From the NCBI GenBank assembly GCA_950097015.1, contig CATNEN010000003.1, forward strand, positions 2,975,001-3,039,000: DNA of 64,000 nucleotides, written 5' to 3'. The notes under the pieces are model-generated. The model was not told where the DNA came from and did not search any database. It saw only the letters and a list, made by a program, of their open reading frames with translations. Source of the DNA: Macrostomum hystrix (Eukaryota > Platyhelminthes > Macrostomidae). Below, in pieces: positions 38,460-49,669 of this stretch (its first letter is position 1; every line of letters begins with the position of its first letter). The translations under genes and the position numbers were made by a program.

Positions 38460-38580
38460 TGATTTTAAAAGGCTGTGCATAGCTGTTCAGCCCATGGACT
38501 TGAGGCTACCACATCTTTAAATGTGCATAGATTCGAACCCCCGACGTCTTGGTTTAGGAGGCCGAAGCTCCAATAAGGGA
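38460..38580 (-). repeat. tRNA-like SINE relic
   Basis: On the - strand GGAGCTTCGGCCTCCTAAAC is followed by GACGTCGGGGGTTCGAATCT. The latter includes an intact box B (GGTTCGAATC) at tRNA spacing from a degenerate D-arm. It resembles the relic at 61491-61559. A folded tRNA with a good acceptor stem is not visible, so a SINE head is likelier than a tRNA gene. Confidence 0.45.
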
Positions 38581-38619
38581 GGATTTCTGACGGCGTGTCT
38601 TTAGAGTCTTCAATCAATT

Positions 38620-39132
38620 TTAATGTCGACCTAAAACTCGACCAGACCCAACTCCTCCGGCGCCGCCAGAACCTCCTGGCCCACTAGAACGTCTAGAATC
38701 ACCGGGAGTCACTCGGCCGCCGCCACCACCGCTGCCGCCACCAGCGCCGCCACCAACGCCGCTATAGTGCACCACAGCAAACAGCACTGCAGCAAATAGC
38801 AGGCCTTTCAGGCCGAACATCAGCACGGCCAATAAGCAGCCGACTAGGGCCAGTGGCTCCAGCACCGCGCCCTGCCATAGGGTGACCCGCGGCAGACCGG
38901 CGTCAAGAAGGCGCTGATTCAGCATCTGGAAGATGCTCACTCCGCCACCACCGCCGCCACCGAACCCCATCGTTGGCGACTCTTGCCGATCTTCGTCGCG
39001 TGTCACACCGCCAAATTGTCGACGACTGCTGCCGGCGGATGGCGCTGAGGCTCCAGCAGCTCCGGTAGCAAAACGACGCGCTCTTGGATCATCGTCTGGT
39101 ACAATTTCACCGCTGGGCAGAATTCGCACCAT
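38620..39132 (-). CDS. FAM241B: FAM241-family small membrane protein (DUF4605)
   Basis: This is a single-exon gene of 170 residues. The N-terminus MVRILPSGEIVPDDDPRARR closely follows the start of vertebrate FAM241B (MVRILANGEIVQDDDPR). The DUF4605 core follows at about residues 65-120: FQMLNQRLLDAGLPR, a short linker, then a hydrophobic segment rich in Leu with GLKGLLFAAVLFAVVHY, which fits one membrane span. A Gly-rich run precedes the core, and a Gly/Ser/Arg tail of about 45 residues extends beyond the usual ~120-residue length. The ATG at 39132 is the only start that keeps the conserved N-terminus. A 33-bp tandem array begins about 65 bp upstream. The molecular function of the family is poorly known. 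The A/B paralogue choice rests on the N-terminus alone. Confidence 0.88.
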   Translation of the reverse strand: MVRILPSGEIVPDDDPRARRFATGAAGASAPSAGSSRRQFGGVTRDEDRQESPTMGFGGGGGGGVSIFQMLNQRLLDAGLPRVTLWQGAVLEPLALVGCLLAVLMFGLKGLLFAAVLFAVVHYSGVGGGAGGGSGGGGGRVTPGDSRRSSGPGGSGGAGGVGSGRVLGRH

Positions 39133-39195
39133 GACTGATCTGGCATTGGTTGATTGCAGGCGATGATTCGCGCCGAATGTAAAAAATTACTACCT

Positions 39196-39545
39196 TATCT
39201 GAGTGCCTATTGGTTGGTCCCTAACCCTTATCTGGGTGCTTATTGGTTAGTGCTTAACCCTAGTCTACGTGCTTATTGGTTGGTCATTTACCCTAGTCTG
39301 CGTGCTTATTGGTTGGTCCTTTACCCTAGTCTGTGTGCTTATTGGTTGGTCCTTTACCCTAGTCTGCGTACTTATTGGTTGGTCCTTTACCCTAGTCTGC
39401 GTGCTTATTGGTTGGTCCTTTACCCTAGTCTGTGTGCTTATTGGTTGGTCCTTTACCCTAGTCTGCGTACTTATTGGTTGGTCCTTTACCCTAGTCTGCG
39501 TGCTTATTGGTTGGTCCTTTACCTTTATCTTTGAATTTATTGCTT
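39196..39545. repeat. 33-bp minisatellite upstream of FAM241
   Basis: About ten units share GTGCTTATTGGTTGGTCC followed by TTTACCCTAGTCTGC. The leftmost units are more diverged than the inner ones. As 33 is a multiple of three, open frames span the array on both strands, but they are repeat artefacts. It lies just upstream of the FAM241 start, where promoter elements would be expected; ATTGG (a CCAAT-type pentamer on the FAM241 strand) is present in every unit. Confidence 0.9.
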
Positions 39546-40190
39546 TGCCCTTAACCATCATTAACCGCCTTTATTAGTAAGAAAAAAGTTACGAAGAAAT
39601 GATTTAATTATAGGATACACAAGTAATGAAGCTTGTGATATATTTAGTTCAATTGAGACATTAAAAGGATTAAACCAAAGCAGTATGTTGATCCATAAAA
39701 CCTATGCTAGGCATGATAAATCAAGTTTATAGTCGTAGGTATACGCGCAAAATCATAGAATTACTCTTAATGACATAATGAAAAAACAACGCTTTCGTTT
39801 ATTCTAATATCTACTGTGAGTAACGTGATCTGAAAAAATTACTGAAAACGCACAACTAACAACATGAAAAATTGGTTAATTGATAATACACTAATCTCAC
39901 AGTATCTCACAGAATTAATCAAGATAAACAAAATCAATAAGTGAAATTGAGGCTCTCAAAATGTCTATCACAAGAGACCTTAATTAATTAATTGAATATG
40001 GAATCAAACAACATGAACAACAAAATAATGGTCTCAAAAAAGGTTGCGGTTAGAACTATTTATTGCTCAAATTTCAACTATTGTTGATTGCATAATTATT
40101 ATAATTAGGTGAAATCACAGAGGAGGTTATAGTCTAGGTCTTATAAAGTCTACAATTAGAGTTAATTTTATCAACCGCCTCAGTGCGGCC
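39546..40190. other. AT-rich intergenic DNA
   Basis: This AT-rich stretch separates the 33-bp and 21-bp arrays. It has no long open frame, RNA gene or further repeat that I can see. Confidence 0.4.
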
Positions 40191-40195
40191 TTGCC

Positions 40196-40650
40196 AGACC
40201 TTCAAACTCATATTCAGGACCTTCAAACTCATATTCAGGACCTTCAAACTCATATTCAGGACCTTCAAACTCATATTCAGGACCTTCAAACTCATATTCA
40301 GGACCTTCAAACTCATATTCAGGACCTTCAAACTCATATTCAGGACCTTCAAACTCATATTCAGGACCTTCAAACTCATATTCAGGACCTTCAAACTCAT
40401 ATTCAGGACCTTCAAACTCATATTCAGGACCTTCAAACTCATATTCAGGACCTTCAAACTCATATTCAGGACCTTCAAACTCATATTCAGGACCTTCAAA
40501 CTCATATTCAGGACCTTCAAACTCATATTCAGGACCTTCAAACTCATATTCAGGACCTTCAAACTCATATTCAGGACCGTCAAACTCATATTCAGGACCT
40601 TCAAACTCATATTCAGGACCTTCAAACTCATATTCAGGACTTTCAAGGAC
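40196..40650. repeat. 21-bp minisatellite, unrelated to the FITM array
   Basis: About 22 nearly identical units of CTTCAAACTCATATTCAGGA plus one C. A single unit with GACCGTC near 40577 marks a point change. The array lies about 200 bp past the stop codon of the myotubularin gene and may fall in its 3' UTR or just beyond. All the open frames here (for example EFEGPEY repeated on the - strand) are unit translations. It has the same unit length as the FITM satellite but a different sequence. Confidence 0.95.
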
Positions 40651-40852
40651 TACAACAGGTGGAACTAGGCCACGATGGACACTCTGACGCGAATTTCTCC
40701 AATCCACAGTACACCATCGCCTGGTCTGTCAACCAATCAATCAGTCACCACCGAACGCTGTTAGCATTCGGGCGCTGCCAAAAATGTTACTCTAAACCCT
40801 GGAACTCCCTTGGTATAAAAAAGTGCGGCAAAATGGCTTGGTAGTCCTACTG

Positions 40853-43800
40853 TTAACTCGCAGCATCTATTTGAACAGCTTCAACAGCAGCTTCCAGTTT
40901 ATCTAAAGCTTTGCATTCAATAGATTTCTTCTCGTCATTGCCAGCCAATGGCCAGCAAAATTGACAAACTAGCGCCGATTGACCGCGAGTCTGACCAATC
41001 AGCGTCGGCGGCGGCGCGGATTGGCTGGAGAGCCGCTGCTGCTGCTGTTGCTGCGGCAGCAATAGTCGCAGACAAGACGAGCATGCCAATCTACCGCAGG
41101 CCAAACAGTTGGCCCTATAGGACAGGGCATAGGCGCACGGAGCGTTGCATACTCCGCAGGCGAACCTATTCGAGGAATTCTCAGACTCCCAGGCTCCCAG
41201 GCAGAGCTGCAGCAGTCGCTGGTTGGCATCGCCAATCGCTGCTGCCTCATCCGACGATTGCTGGTCGCTGGTTGTTGAGTGCGATCTGAAATTTAATTTA
41301 AAACTAGTATAATTACCAAATTTCAATATGTTCTCAAAATCAGTCATCACCCTCATTTACACCAAATTTCGTAATACGTAATACGGCCATATTTTAGGCC
41401 AACTTAAAAATATCTTTACTACAAAAGTGAAACAATAACTTTTTAAAATCCAAACTTACCGATCAAGGCTTTGCTGCTGCTGCTGCTGCTGCTGCAGTTT
41501 CCGTTGCTGAATCAGCCAGCGCTCGTGATCTTCCAAGCAGGCGATTCTTTCGGCTGATCGGGCCAGGCGTCTCGCCAACGCCACCTCATTGTCGCTTTCG
41601 TCAATCACAGCCGAGCTGGCATTGTTGTCATCCAGATCTAATAGTGCCTGATCGTTGCTATCAGACAGTTTCTGGCTGCTGATCAGGTAGGCCTGCTTGC
41701 GCCAAGGATTCTGCAAGGCTAGCCAGGGTCGAATCAGGCAGCGCGGCATTGCGCCAAGGCGCAGGTAGGCTGCCAGAGCCGAGTCGCCGTTGACGACGTT
41801 TCGGGTGTCGAACTCGCGACTTAGAGGGGAGAGCAAGGAAAAGTTATTCACATACAATAATTATTAACAATAGAAAACACTTCTGAATACATTATCCGCC
41901 CACGCATTTCATAAACAAACTATTATCCGCCCACGCATTTCATAAACAAACTATTATCCGCCCACGCATTTCATAAACAAACTATTATCCGCCCACGCAT
42001 TTCATAAACAAACTATTATCCGCCCACGCATTTCATAAACAAACTATTATCCGCCCACGCATTTTATAAACAAACTATTATCCGCCCACGCATTTCATAA
42101 ACAAACTATTATCCGCCCACGCATTTCATAAACAAACTATTATCCGCCCACGCATTTCATAAACAAACTATTATCCGCCCACGCATTTCATAAACAAACT
42201 ATTATCCACCCAGGCATTTCATAAACAAAATATTATCCGCCCACGCATTTTATAAACAAACTATTATCCGCCCACGCATTTCATAAACAAACTATTATCC
42301 GCCCACGCATTTCATAAACAAACTATTATCCGCCCACGCATTTCATAAACAAACTATTATCCGCCCACGCATTTTATAAACAAACTATTATCCGCCCACG
42401 CATTTTATAAACAAACTATTATCCGCCAACGCATTTTATAAACAAACTATTATCCGCCCACGCATTTCATAAACAAACTATTATCCGCCAACGCATTTTA
42501 TAAACAAACTATTATCCGCCCACGCATTTCATAAACAAACTATTATCCGCCCACGCATTTCATAAACAAACTATTATCCGCCCACGCATTTTATAAAGAA
42601 ACTATTATCCGCCCACGCATTTCATAAACAAACTATTATCCACCCAAGCATTTATTAAAGAAACTATTATCCGCCAACGCATTTTATAAACAAACTATTA
42701 TCCGCCCACGCATTTTATAAACAAACTATTATCTGCCCACGCATTTTATAAACAAACTATTATCCGCCCACGCATTTTATAAAGAAACTATTATCCGCCC
42801 ACGCATTTCATAAACAAACTATTATCCACCCAAGCATTTATTAAAGAAACTATTATCCGCCAACGCATTTTATAAAGAAACAATTATCCGCCCACGCATT
42901 TTATAAAGAAGCCATTATGCACCCACTCATTTAATAAAGAAGCCATTATCCGCCCACGCATTTTATAAAGAAACCATTATCCGCCCACTCATTTAATAAA
43001 GAAGCCATTATCCGCCCACGCATTTAATAAAGAAACCATTATCCGCCCAAGCATTTTATAAAGAAGCCATTATCCGCCCACGCATTTTATAAATAAACCA
43101 TTATCCACCTACGCATTTCTTGAAAAGATTACAAGATATTTCAGCCAACTTTACATTAGTCAGCCTTTACACCAGCTTGCGAAATTCCTATGAAATATAT
43201 CCATCAACGCATACTAGACATTACATTACTCTCCCACGCATTTCACATGCAGTACATTATCTGGCTGTGCATTTAGCACACCAGGTGCCCAAGCTCACCT
43301 GTACATAGGATCGATAAACTGTGAACGCCTCTCCAACGCGTAGGTCCAAAAGCACGGCAGCAGTCTGCCAGTAACCTCAGCGGCTATTCTGGCTCGTTCT
43401 CTTTCACAATTTCCAAGAAACGTAGCATATTGATGACAGCTATAGGCCGCCTCGGCTAATTCTAGTAGATAAGCATCGTTGAACTCAAATCGACCCGGAA
43501 ACAAACGCCTGAGCTGATGCACGCAGTCTAAGAATTGAGTAAACACAGGCGATGACTCATCGGACCAACCGTAGTGAGCGCATCTGTCAGCGAACTTGTG
43601 ACCAAAGCTTAGCCACTCTTTTTCCACAAGGTCCTGTGAAAAATTTATTAATTAGACATCTTTTAACTTTCTTTCGTAGGTGAGATTCACAGAACCGTGG
43701 AAAATATTCACAGAAAAAATGATAATAGACTGGGGTGAGACGATAAGAGATAGGAGAGAGGTGACGAGAGACAAAGTAGAGAAGACAATACACTGGGGAG

Positions 43801-46800
43801 AGACTTTCGAAAGAAGATAAGAGTCAGGGGGAGAAGATTAGAGACAAAGAGAAGACTAGAGACGGAGAGAAGACTAGAGACGGAGAGAAGATAAGAGACG
43901 GAGAGAAGATAAGAGACGGAGAGAAGATAAGAGACGGAGAGAAGATAAGAGACGGAGAGAAGATAAGAGACGGAGAGAAGATAAGAGACGGAGAGGAGAT
44001 AAGAGACGGAGAGAAGATTAGAGACGGAGAGAAGACTAGAGACGGAGAGAAGATAAGAGACGGAGAGAAGATAAGAGACAAAGAGAAGATAAGAGACGGA
44101 GAGAAGATAAGAGACAGGGAGAGAAGATAAGAGACAGGGAGAGAAGATAAGAGACAAAGAGAAGATAAGAGACAAAGAGAAGACTAGAGACGGAGAGACG
44201 GAGAGATAGGGGAGAGAAAATAAGAGGCAGGGGAGATAACTGGGAGGAGAGAACGCAATTTTAATCTCACCTGGAATCCGTGCAGTGTTCTATAATGCGG
44301 GTCGATAAGGAGCTGAGCCAGTGCACAAGTTTGAGCAGTCCTGTCCCAACCGTCTGAGCAGTGGACCAGCACCGAGGCGCCATCTAGAAGCAGTCGGTCG
44401 GCAATAAACTGAGCTGCCAGCAGAATGGCCTGCAGGTGCTTCGGCCAGCCCGATTTGTTCAACCGGCTGGTCCAGGCGTGCGAGCCGATGGCGGTGTTGT
44501 CAGCGTCCTGGCAGGCCTGAGCTAGATGACGCTGCGAGTCGCGCATCACGTGTATGTTCTCAATTTGACAGAATTTTACCTGCAGTGATTGGGAATAGGT
44601 AAATAAATTAGATCCCATTAAACCCATTAAGTCAAAACCACAAAAGTAAAGAATAAGGAAATAACATAGTCCAAAGGTAGGGCTATGGGAATTTTCTGGG
44701 AGTCTAAAATCCCCAAATGGGATCTGGGAGTCTAGAATCCCCAAATGGGATCTGGGAGTTTAAAATCCCCAAATGGGATCTGGGAGTCTAAAATCCCCAA
44801 ATGGGATCTGGGAGTCTAAAATCCCCAAATGGGATTTTATAGTTTAAAATCCCCAAATGGGATTTGAGAGTTTAAAATCCCCAAATGGGATCTGGGAGTC
44901 TAAAATCCTAAAATGGAATCTGTGAATAGGGAAGTTTTTGAAATCTCAATATTGGAACATGACATCTGGGAGTTTTTTAGTCTAAAATCCCAAGCTTAGA
45001 ATCAATGCGATTATAACCTGAGAATATAGCAATAAAAAAATTCCAACCTTGGGATAACACGAGCTTTAAAAAAGAAATTACCTCAACATTTTTATAATTA
45101 TCGGCCAGCTCGTAGCCCTTGCCCATAGCCCTATTGCCAATAGCGTTTGCCATAGGTCGAGTGTCCACAATGTGCAATCGGCGAGACTCAGGATTCTGGT
45201 TGGCCTCGGAGATGGCCTGAACCACCAATTCGTCTGAGGAGCTGCGAGCATTCAAGCCTACCAGAGGCTGGCTGCAGCGGCACAGGGCTGATTGACGCGA
45301 CTCCAACAGGTAGGTTAGCACAGGTAGGCGGCCACGGCTGCGGAATTTGGCGCACTCAAGCAACACCTGGGTGGGTGGACCGCACGCGGGGATAATTTGG
45401 CTGGGAGAAACTGAAGGAAAAGAGGAAGAGGAAAGAAGAAAAGAGATCCTAAGATATTTGTAGATAGGATATTAATAGATAGACACTGGAAAAGGGGAGA
45501 TTAGTAGATTAGTAAATTAGATCCCATTAAACCCATGAAGTCAAAACCACAAAAGTAAATAATAAGGAAATAAGATAGTCCAAAGGTAGGGCTATGGGAA
45601 TTTTCTGGGAGTCTAAAATCCCCAAATGGGATCTGGGAGTCTAAAATCCTCAAATGGGATTTGGGAGTCTAAAATCCCCAAATGGGATTATCTTATTTTA
45701 GTAGATAGACATGGGTAGATAGGAGATTTGTAGATAAAAATATTGGTAGACAGGAAATTGGTAGATAGGACGATTGGTAGATAGGAGATTGGTAGATTGG
45801 AAATCGGTAGACAGGAGATTGGTAGATAGGACGATTGGTTGATAGGAGATTGGTAGATTGGAAATCGGTAGACAGGAGATTGGTAGATAGGACGATTGGT
45901 TGATAGGAGATTGGTAGATAGAAGATTGGTAGATAGGAAATTGGTAGATGGAGATTTGTAGATAGGAAATTGGTAGATAGGAGATTGGTAGATAGGAGAT
46001 TGGTAGATAGGAGATTGGTAGTTAGGAGATTGGTAGATAGGAGATTGGTAGACAGGAGATTGGTAGTTAGGAGATTGGTAGATAGGAGATTGGTAGATAG
46101 GAGATTGGTAGATAGGAGATTGGTAGATAGGAGATTGGTAGATAGGAGATTGGTAGATAGGAGATTGGTAGATAGGAGATTGGTAGATAGGAGATTGGTA
46201 GATCGGAGATTGGTAGACAGGAGATTGGTAGATAGAAGATCGGTAGATAGGAGATTGGTAGATAGGTAGATAGGAGATTGGTAGATAGGTAGATAGGAGA
46301 TTGGTAGATAGGAGATTGGTAGATAGGAGATTGGTAGATAGGAGATTGGTAGATTGGAAATTGGTAGATAGGAGATTGGTAGATTGGAAATTGGTAGATA
46401 GGAGATTAGTAGTAAGATACTAAAAATAATATATCCAGTGATTATTTTCCTGACCTGATCGGGCACAACAGCCGGCACATACAGCAGTCTGGGATACGTA
46501 TCGCAGACGGCATAATCCTCATTGGCTGTCCACAATCTCCAGTGGGGATTATTCACGGCACCCTGGCGAATAAATTCCGCTTCTAGGCTGAATTTGTATA
46601 GCACGGCCGCTGCGCCACCACACGCGGACAATTGAGAAGATGGCGAATGCTGAACTGTCAGGTTGTCCAATAGCTGCTGAAGGTTGCTAGGCAATAGACG
46701 CTTGCGTTCCGAAACTATTAGAGCGGCTAGTTGAGCAGCCTTTGAGAACAAAAAAGATATAAGGAGGATATAGATCGCCATAGAGGTTTATACAGAGCAA

Positions 46801-47544
46801 TGTTATTTGCCCTTGTCAACAGGGTCTTCGACAAGAATGGCTGAATATCTCGACGATGCTGACTCCGGACGGCTTTGAAATTTAGTTTATCGTAAATGGC
46901 GGAAAATTTTAGTTCGGATGGTGAACTTTCACAACTATCGGTCATTCGGTTTGGGAGCAATCGTGAACTAGGCAGTGGATATTTGAAATGCCCCCGTTCT
47001 ACTGTTAAATCCTCATTCATTACGGGGCACAGCCACGATGGGAAGGCTTTGGTGGCTTGTGCAGATGTACAACCCTGAGTGAGTATATGCTCAGGAATAG
47101 TGATTAGCATCATCTCACCTGTTCGGCGCACCGGCCCCCAGGTACATCGAATGCGAACACAGACTGGGACAGTTTAAGCCGAACAGACAGACCAACGCGA
47201 GCTTGCAGATTGCCAGCCGATGTTGCTGATCCTACCAATCCGGAACCAGCCGATCCAGATGCCGCCAATGAGGACAACATTGTAGCTGAAGAATTCATAG
47301 CGGCAGCAGTGGCGGCGGCGGCAGCTGATGCCAACGAACCACTTGTTGAACCGACATTGGTGCCTGAGCCAACAGATCTGGCTAGTAGATCAACTTCTAG
47401 CACAAGTTGCAATGGAAAAGTCAATAGCTCTCCAGAGCCTTGGAATACTAGGCGCATGTCGCTCTGATTATAAAATAATTGGCCATTGACCGGAGCACAG
47501 CCCCAAGGCAGATAGTTGGCATCTTCTATGAGACAGACTGACAT
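40853..47544 (-). CDS. Myotubularin-related 3-phosphoinositide phosphatase (MTMR6/7/8 type), seven exons
   Basis: It would dephosphorylate PI3P and PI(3,5)P2 on endosomal membranes. Exons (5' to 3'): 47544-47119, 46739-46455, 45366-45082, 44579-44271, 43633-43299, 41819-41460, 41285-40853; every junction is GT-AG and phases close, giving 810 residues. Order: PH-GRAM (about 10-140, with a Ser/Ala/Gly-rich insert), then [37 protein letters not shown] and the active site HCSDGWDRT with Cys about 406 and Arg about 412, so it looks catalytic. [11 protein letters not shown] and [13 protein letters not shown] complete the domain. A Q-rich coiled stretch and a Cys-pair finger (about 710-775) follow. 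The phosphatase blocks resemble MTMR6/7/8 more than MTMR3/4. An acceptor-like CTATTTATTTTCAG ends 6 bp before the ATG, suggesting a 5' UTR intron or trans-splicing. All introns but the last contain tandem or dispersed repeats. Confidence 0.92.
41888..43115. repeat. 31-bp minisatellite in myotubularin intron 5
   Basis: About 39 units share TTATCCGCCCACGCATTTCA followed by TAAACAAACTA. The left half is nearly uniform. Units to the right drift (TTTTATAAAG, GAAGCCATTATCC, CCCACTCATTT), so homogenisation is strongest at the left end. The array fills most of the intron at 41820-43298. There is no coding signal. Confidence 0.95.
43835..44200. repeat. 18-bp purine-rich repeat in myotubularin intron 4
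   Basis: About 20 units of GAGACGGAGAGAAGATAA occupy the intron at 43634-44270, with variants GACAAAGAG, GACAGGGAG and GACTAGAG. The + strand is almost pure purine, so the transcribed RNA from this gene is pyrimidine-rich here. Confidence 0.9.
44690..44915. repeat. 28-bp minisatellite in myotubularin intron 3
   Basis: About eight units share ATCCCCAAATGGGA followed by TCTGGGAGTCTAAA, repeating every 28 bp. The same unit reappears in intron 2 (45605-45690) together with its left flank. Confidence 0.9.
45523..45690. repeat. Second copy of intron-3 sequence inside intron 2
   Basis: From GATCCCATTAAACCCAT through CCAAAGGTAGGGCTATGGGA and ATTTTCTGGGAGTCTAAAAT to three 28-bp units, this stretch is nearly identical to 44611-44760 in the neighbouring intron of the same gene, in the same orientation. 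Only a few substitutions separate the two, such as CATTAAG versus CATGAAG. The exon between them (45366-45082) was not duplicated. Confidence 0.85.
45700..46415. repeat. 15-bp minisatellite in myotubularin intron 2
   Basis: Roughly 45 units of AGGAGATTGGTAGAT occur, with variants GGTAGTT, GGTAGAC, GGACGATTGG and GGAAATTGG. Compound units such as GGTAGATAGGTAGATAGG appear near 46260. The left third is more mixed than the right. Open frames on both strands are unit translations. Confidence 0.93.
46790..47015 (-). repeat. Dispersed repeat copy in myotubularin intron 1
   Basis: In reverse orientation this matches the repeat at 12044-12895. It runs without a break through the site that is interrupted by the SINE at 12128-12713. 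It therefore shows the uninserted arrangement. Identity is moderate, with scattered substitutions, so the two copies are old. Confidence 0.7.
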
Positions 47545-47559
47545 GGCTGACTGAAAATA

Positions 47560-49610
47560 AATAGGCTGTTATCAGAGTTATCTGTCTGTCATTTAAGGAG
47601 AAAAAATAAGTAATCTTAGTTAATTGGAACTAAAAAATTCATGCTAAATTTCAGTTAAAGATGCTTACAAGCTATAATTGTATGTCTTCATATAAGTATT
47701 ATATAGGGTAAATTAGTTGATGGGTTATCAGTTATCAATAATGTCCCCTTTTGCAAACAAGCCAACTATAGCTATCCTAGTAAGCAACCAATGGCCCCTT
47801 TCATCAGGCAACTAAATATATTCTTGGCCTTTGCCAGCCTAAAATCCCTGTCATTCAACCTTTAAATTGTCCAGTTTGAGCCTATAAAACAGCTACCCTC
47901 TTGTCTTGTCAGTTTCTAAACATACTTTTGCCAGCTTTCAAATACCACATTAACAGCCTTTAAGTAGCCTTTGAAAGCCATTATAAATATCCTCTTTGTA
48001 AAACCTGAAATTTCCCATATTGCTGTTTTTAGAGATTGTTAATCTCACATCTCACTGGGTATTCTCATCAGGAAAAATATTCTTAGTCAGTAGCTAAACA
48101 GTTTTAATAAAAATTAAACTATTAAAACTTTAGGCTTAAAAAGAAGCATCTAAAGGCAAAAACCTTGTTTATTATTTTGAATGCTTTGCAAGTAATGTTG
48201 GAGAAAGACGACAATAAAAAGGAATGATGATAGATGAAAATTATATTAGATATGTAATAATCTCTACAAATATGGAGCCTCTAAATTGTTCACTGTATGG
48301 TATAATAGATCAACATTAAATTAAAAATTAGCAACAGTTAGAAACAGTTACAGTTACAATCCGCTGCATGGATTACTTTTTTCACATTTGGCTTTGCACT
48401 TGCCCCAATGCACACTAGTCTAACAACACATTTATATAAGTACATAGTAATCAAACAGTTCAAACTCAATAACTCATACAGTGCAGGCTGGTCTAATCTT
48501 CTTGCTAGAAGTCATTATGCAACAATTATTGGGGTAGGTAAGTCTAGCCATTTAGGCAGCATAGAAGCATTAGGAACAATTACTTTAACATTGTTCCACC
48601 TAGTTACAGCACTTGGATTTGGAAAACTCGTGTTTTAAACAAACTGCCTAATCAATTTATATTAAAGATGAATTCCACAGATTGACAAAAGTAGTTGTCT
48701 TTTAATTCAGCACACCAAAAAATTATATATTCACATTCACAGATATGAACCTTCTAAAATGGGAACAATTTGGGCCTAAATAAACCAAATTTCAAGAATC
48801 CCCATAGGCCTAATTTTTGGTAAAAATTGGCCCTTTGATTATTCGTCCGGTTAACCAGTTAACCACCCAAGGACTTAATTTCTCCCCTCTCAACAAGCAG
48901 GAGCAACGATCCTCCCAAAGACGACTCTTGCCCTGCTAAGAGCCATCTTGAGTCTTGACCTCACAAAGACCAAACTATACCCTTGAACTAAGTTAGGCCT
49001 AGTCCCTGAAACAACCGAATTTCTTGAAAAGGTTTTATGTTTTTTAATTAGCTGACAAGCAAGAATAATTTGAGACACAAACTTCAAATCTGAATGACTG
49101 TCCTTTTGCAGCTTGTTAATTATTTTATCTTACAAATGATAGAGGTTCTCGTGGTAGCGCTACAACCCCTTATAACTTAGTTATAAGTTATAACTCAGTT
49201 AACTGGACAAATAATCAAATGGCTAATTTTTTATTAAAGTAGGCTCTAAGTACGAATTATAATACAATGGAAATGAAATTATTCTTTGAACTTATTTTTA
49301 TCACTAAACTATGAATCTATATAGAGATTCATAGAGTTCCTAGTAAATTCGGCGGGCATAAAGCCAAAATCATTCTTTATGACGTCTCTTTGTTCTATTA
49401 ATTTATAGAGAATTGAACAAGTCAGACCAACCCTAACTTTCTTTTGAAAAAGTCTAACAAGTAATGTTTCGGTTTGACCGCTAAATTATATAGGTTTTCT
49501 GATTATTGAACCACTGTAAGTCAAAGTAAAAGTCAAACTGTAGGGGCCTAATCGAAAACAAATATGGATGATATGTAAAAACGTTTTTCTCGGAAAGCTC
49601 GATGACGCTT
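47560..49610. other. AT-rich region upstream of the myotubularin gene
   Basis: Just past the start codon lies the acceptor-like tract noted for the myotubularin gene, so a non-coding first exon may be somewhere here. Open frames at 48408-48638 and 48890-49087 show no domain. A palindrome TATGAATCT/AGATTCATA occurs near 49310-49333. No other feature was recognised. Confidence 0.35.
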
Positions 49611-49620
49611 ACATGACGCT

Positions 49621-49666
49621 AATTACATTACATTACATTACATTACATTACTAATTACATTACATG
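49621..49666. repeat. (TTACA)n microsatellite
   Basis: A pentanucleotide run reading TTACA repeatedly, interrupted once by CTAAT, spans about 45 bases. Confidence 0.85.
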
Positions 49667-49669
49667 ACG

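Noticed and set aside
40180-40707. EFEGPEY-repeat protein frame next to the myotubularin 3' end
   Set aside because: The 21-bp units are almost identical in DNA and open in several frames on both strands; there is no start context or splice link to the upstream gene, whose stop is at 40853.
45970-46781. Long open frame running from a myotubularin exon into STNLLSTNL repeats
   Set aside because: The first part is real exon 2 (46739-46455). The extension reads through the donor into the 15-bp intronic array; the correct continuation is the exon at 45366, which matches the family spacing exactly.
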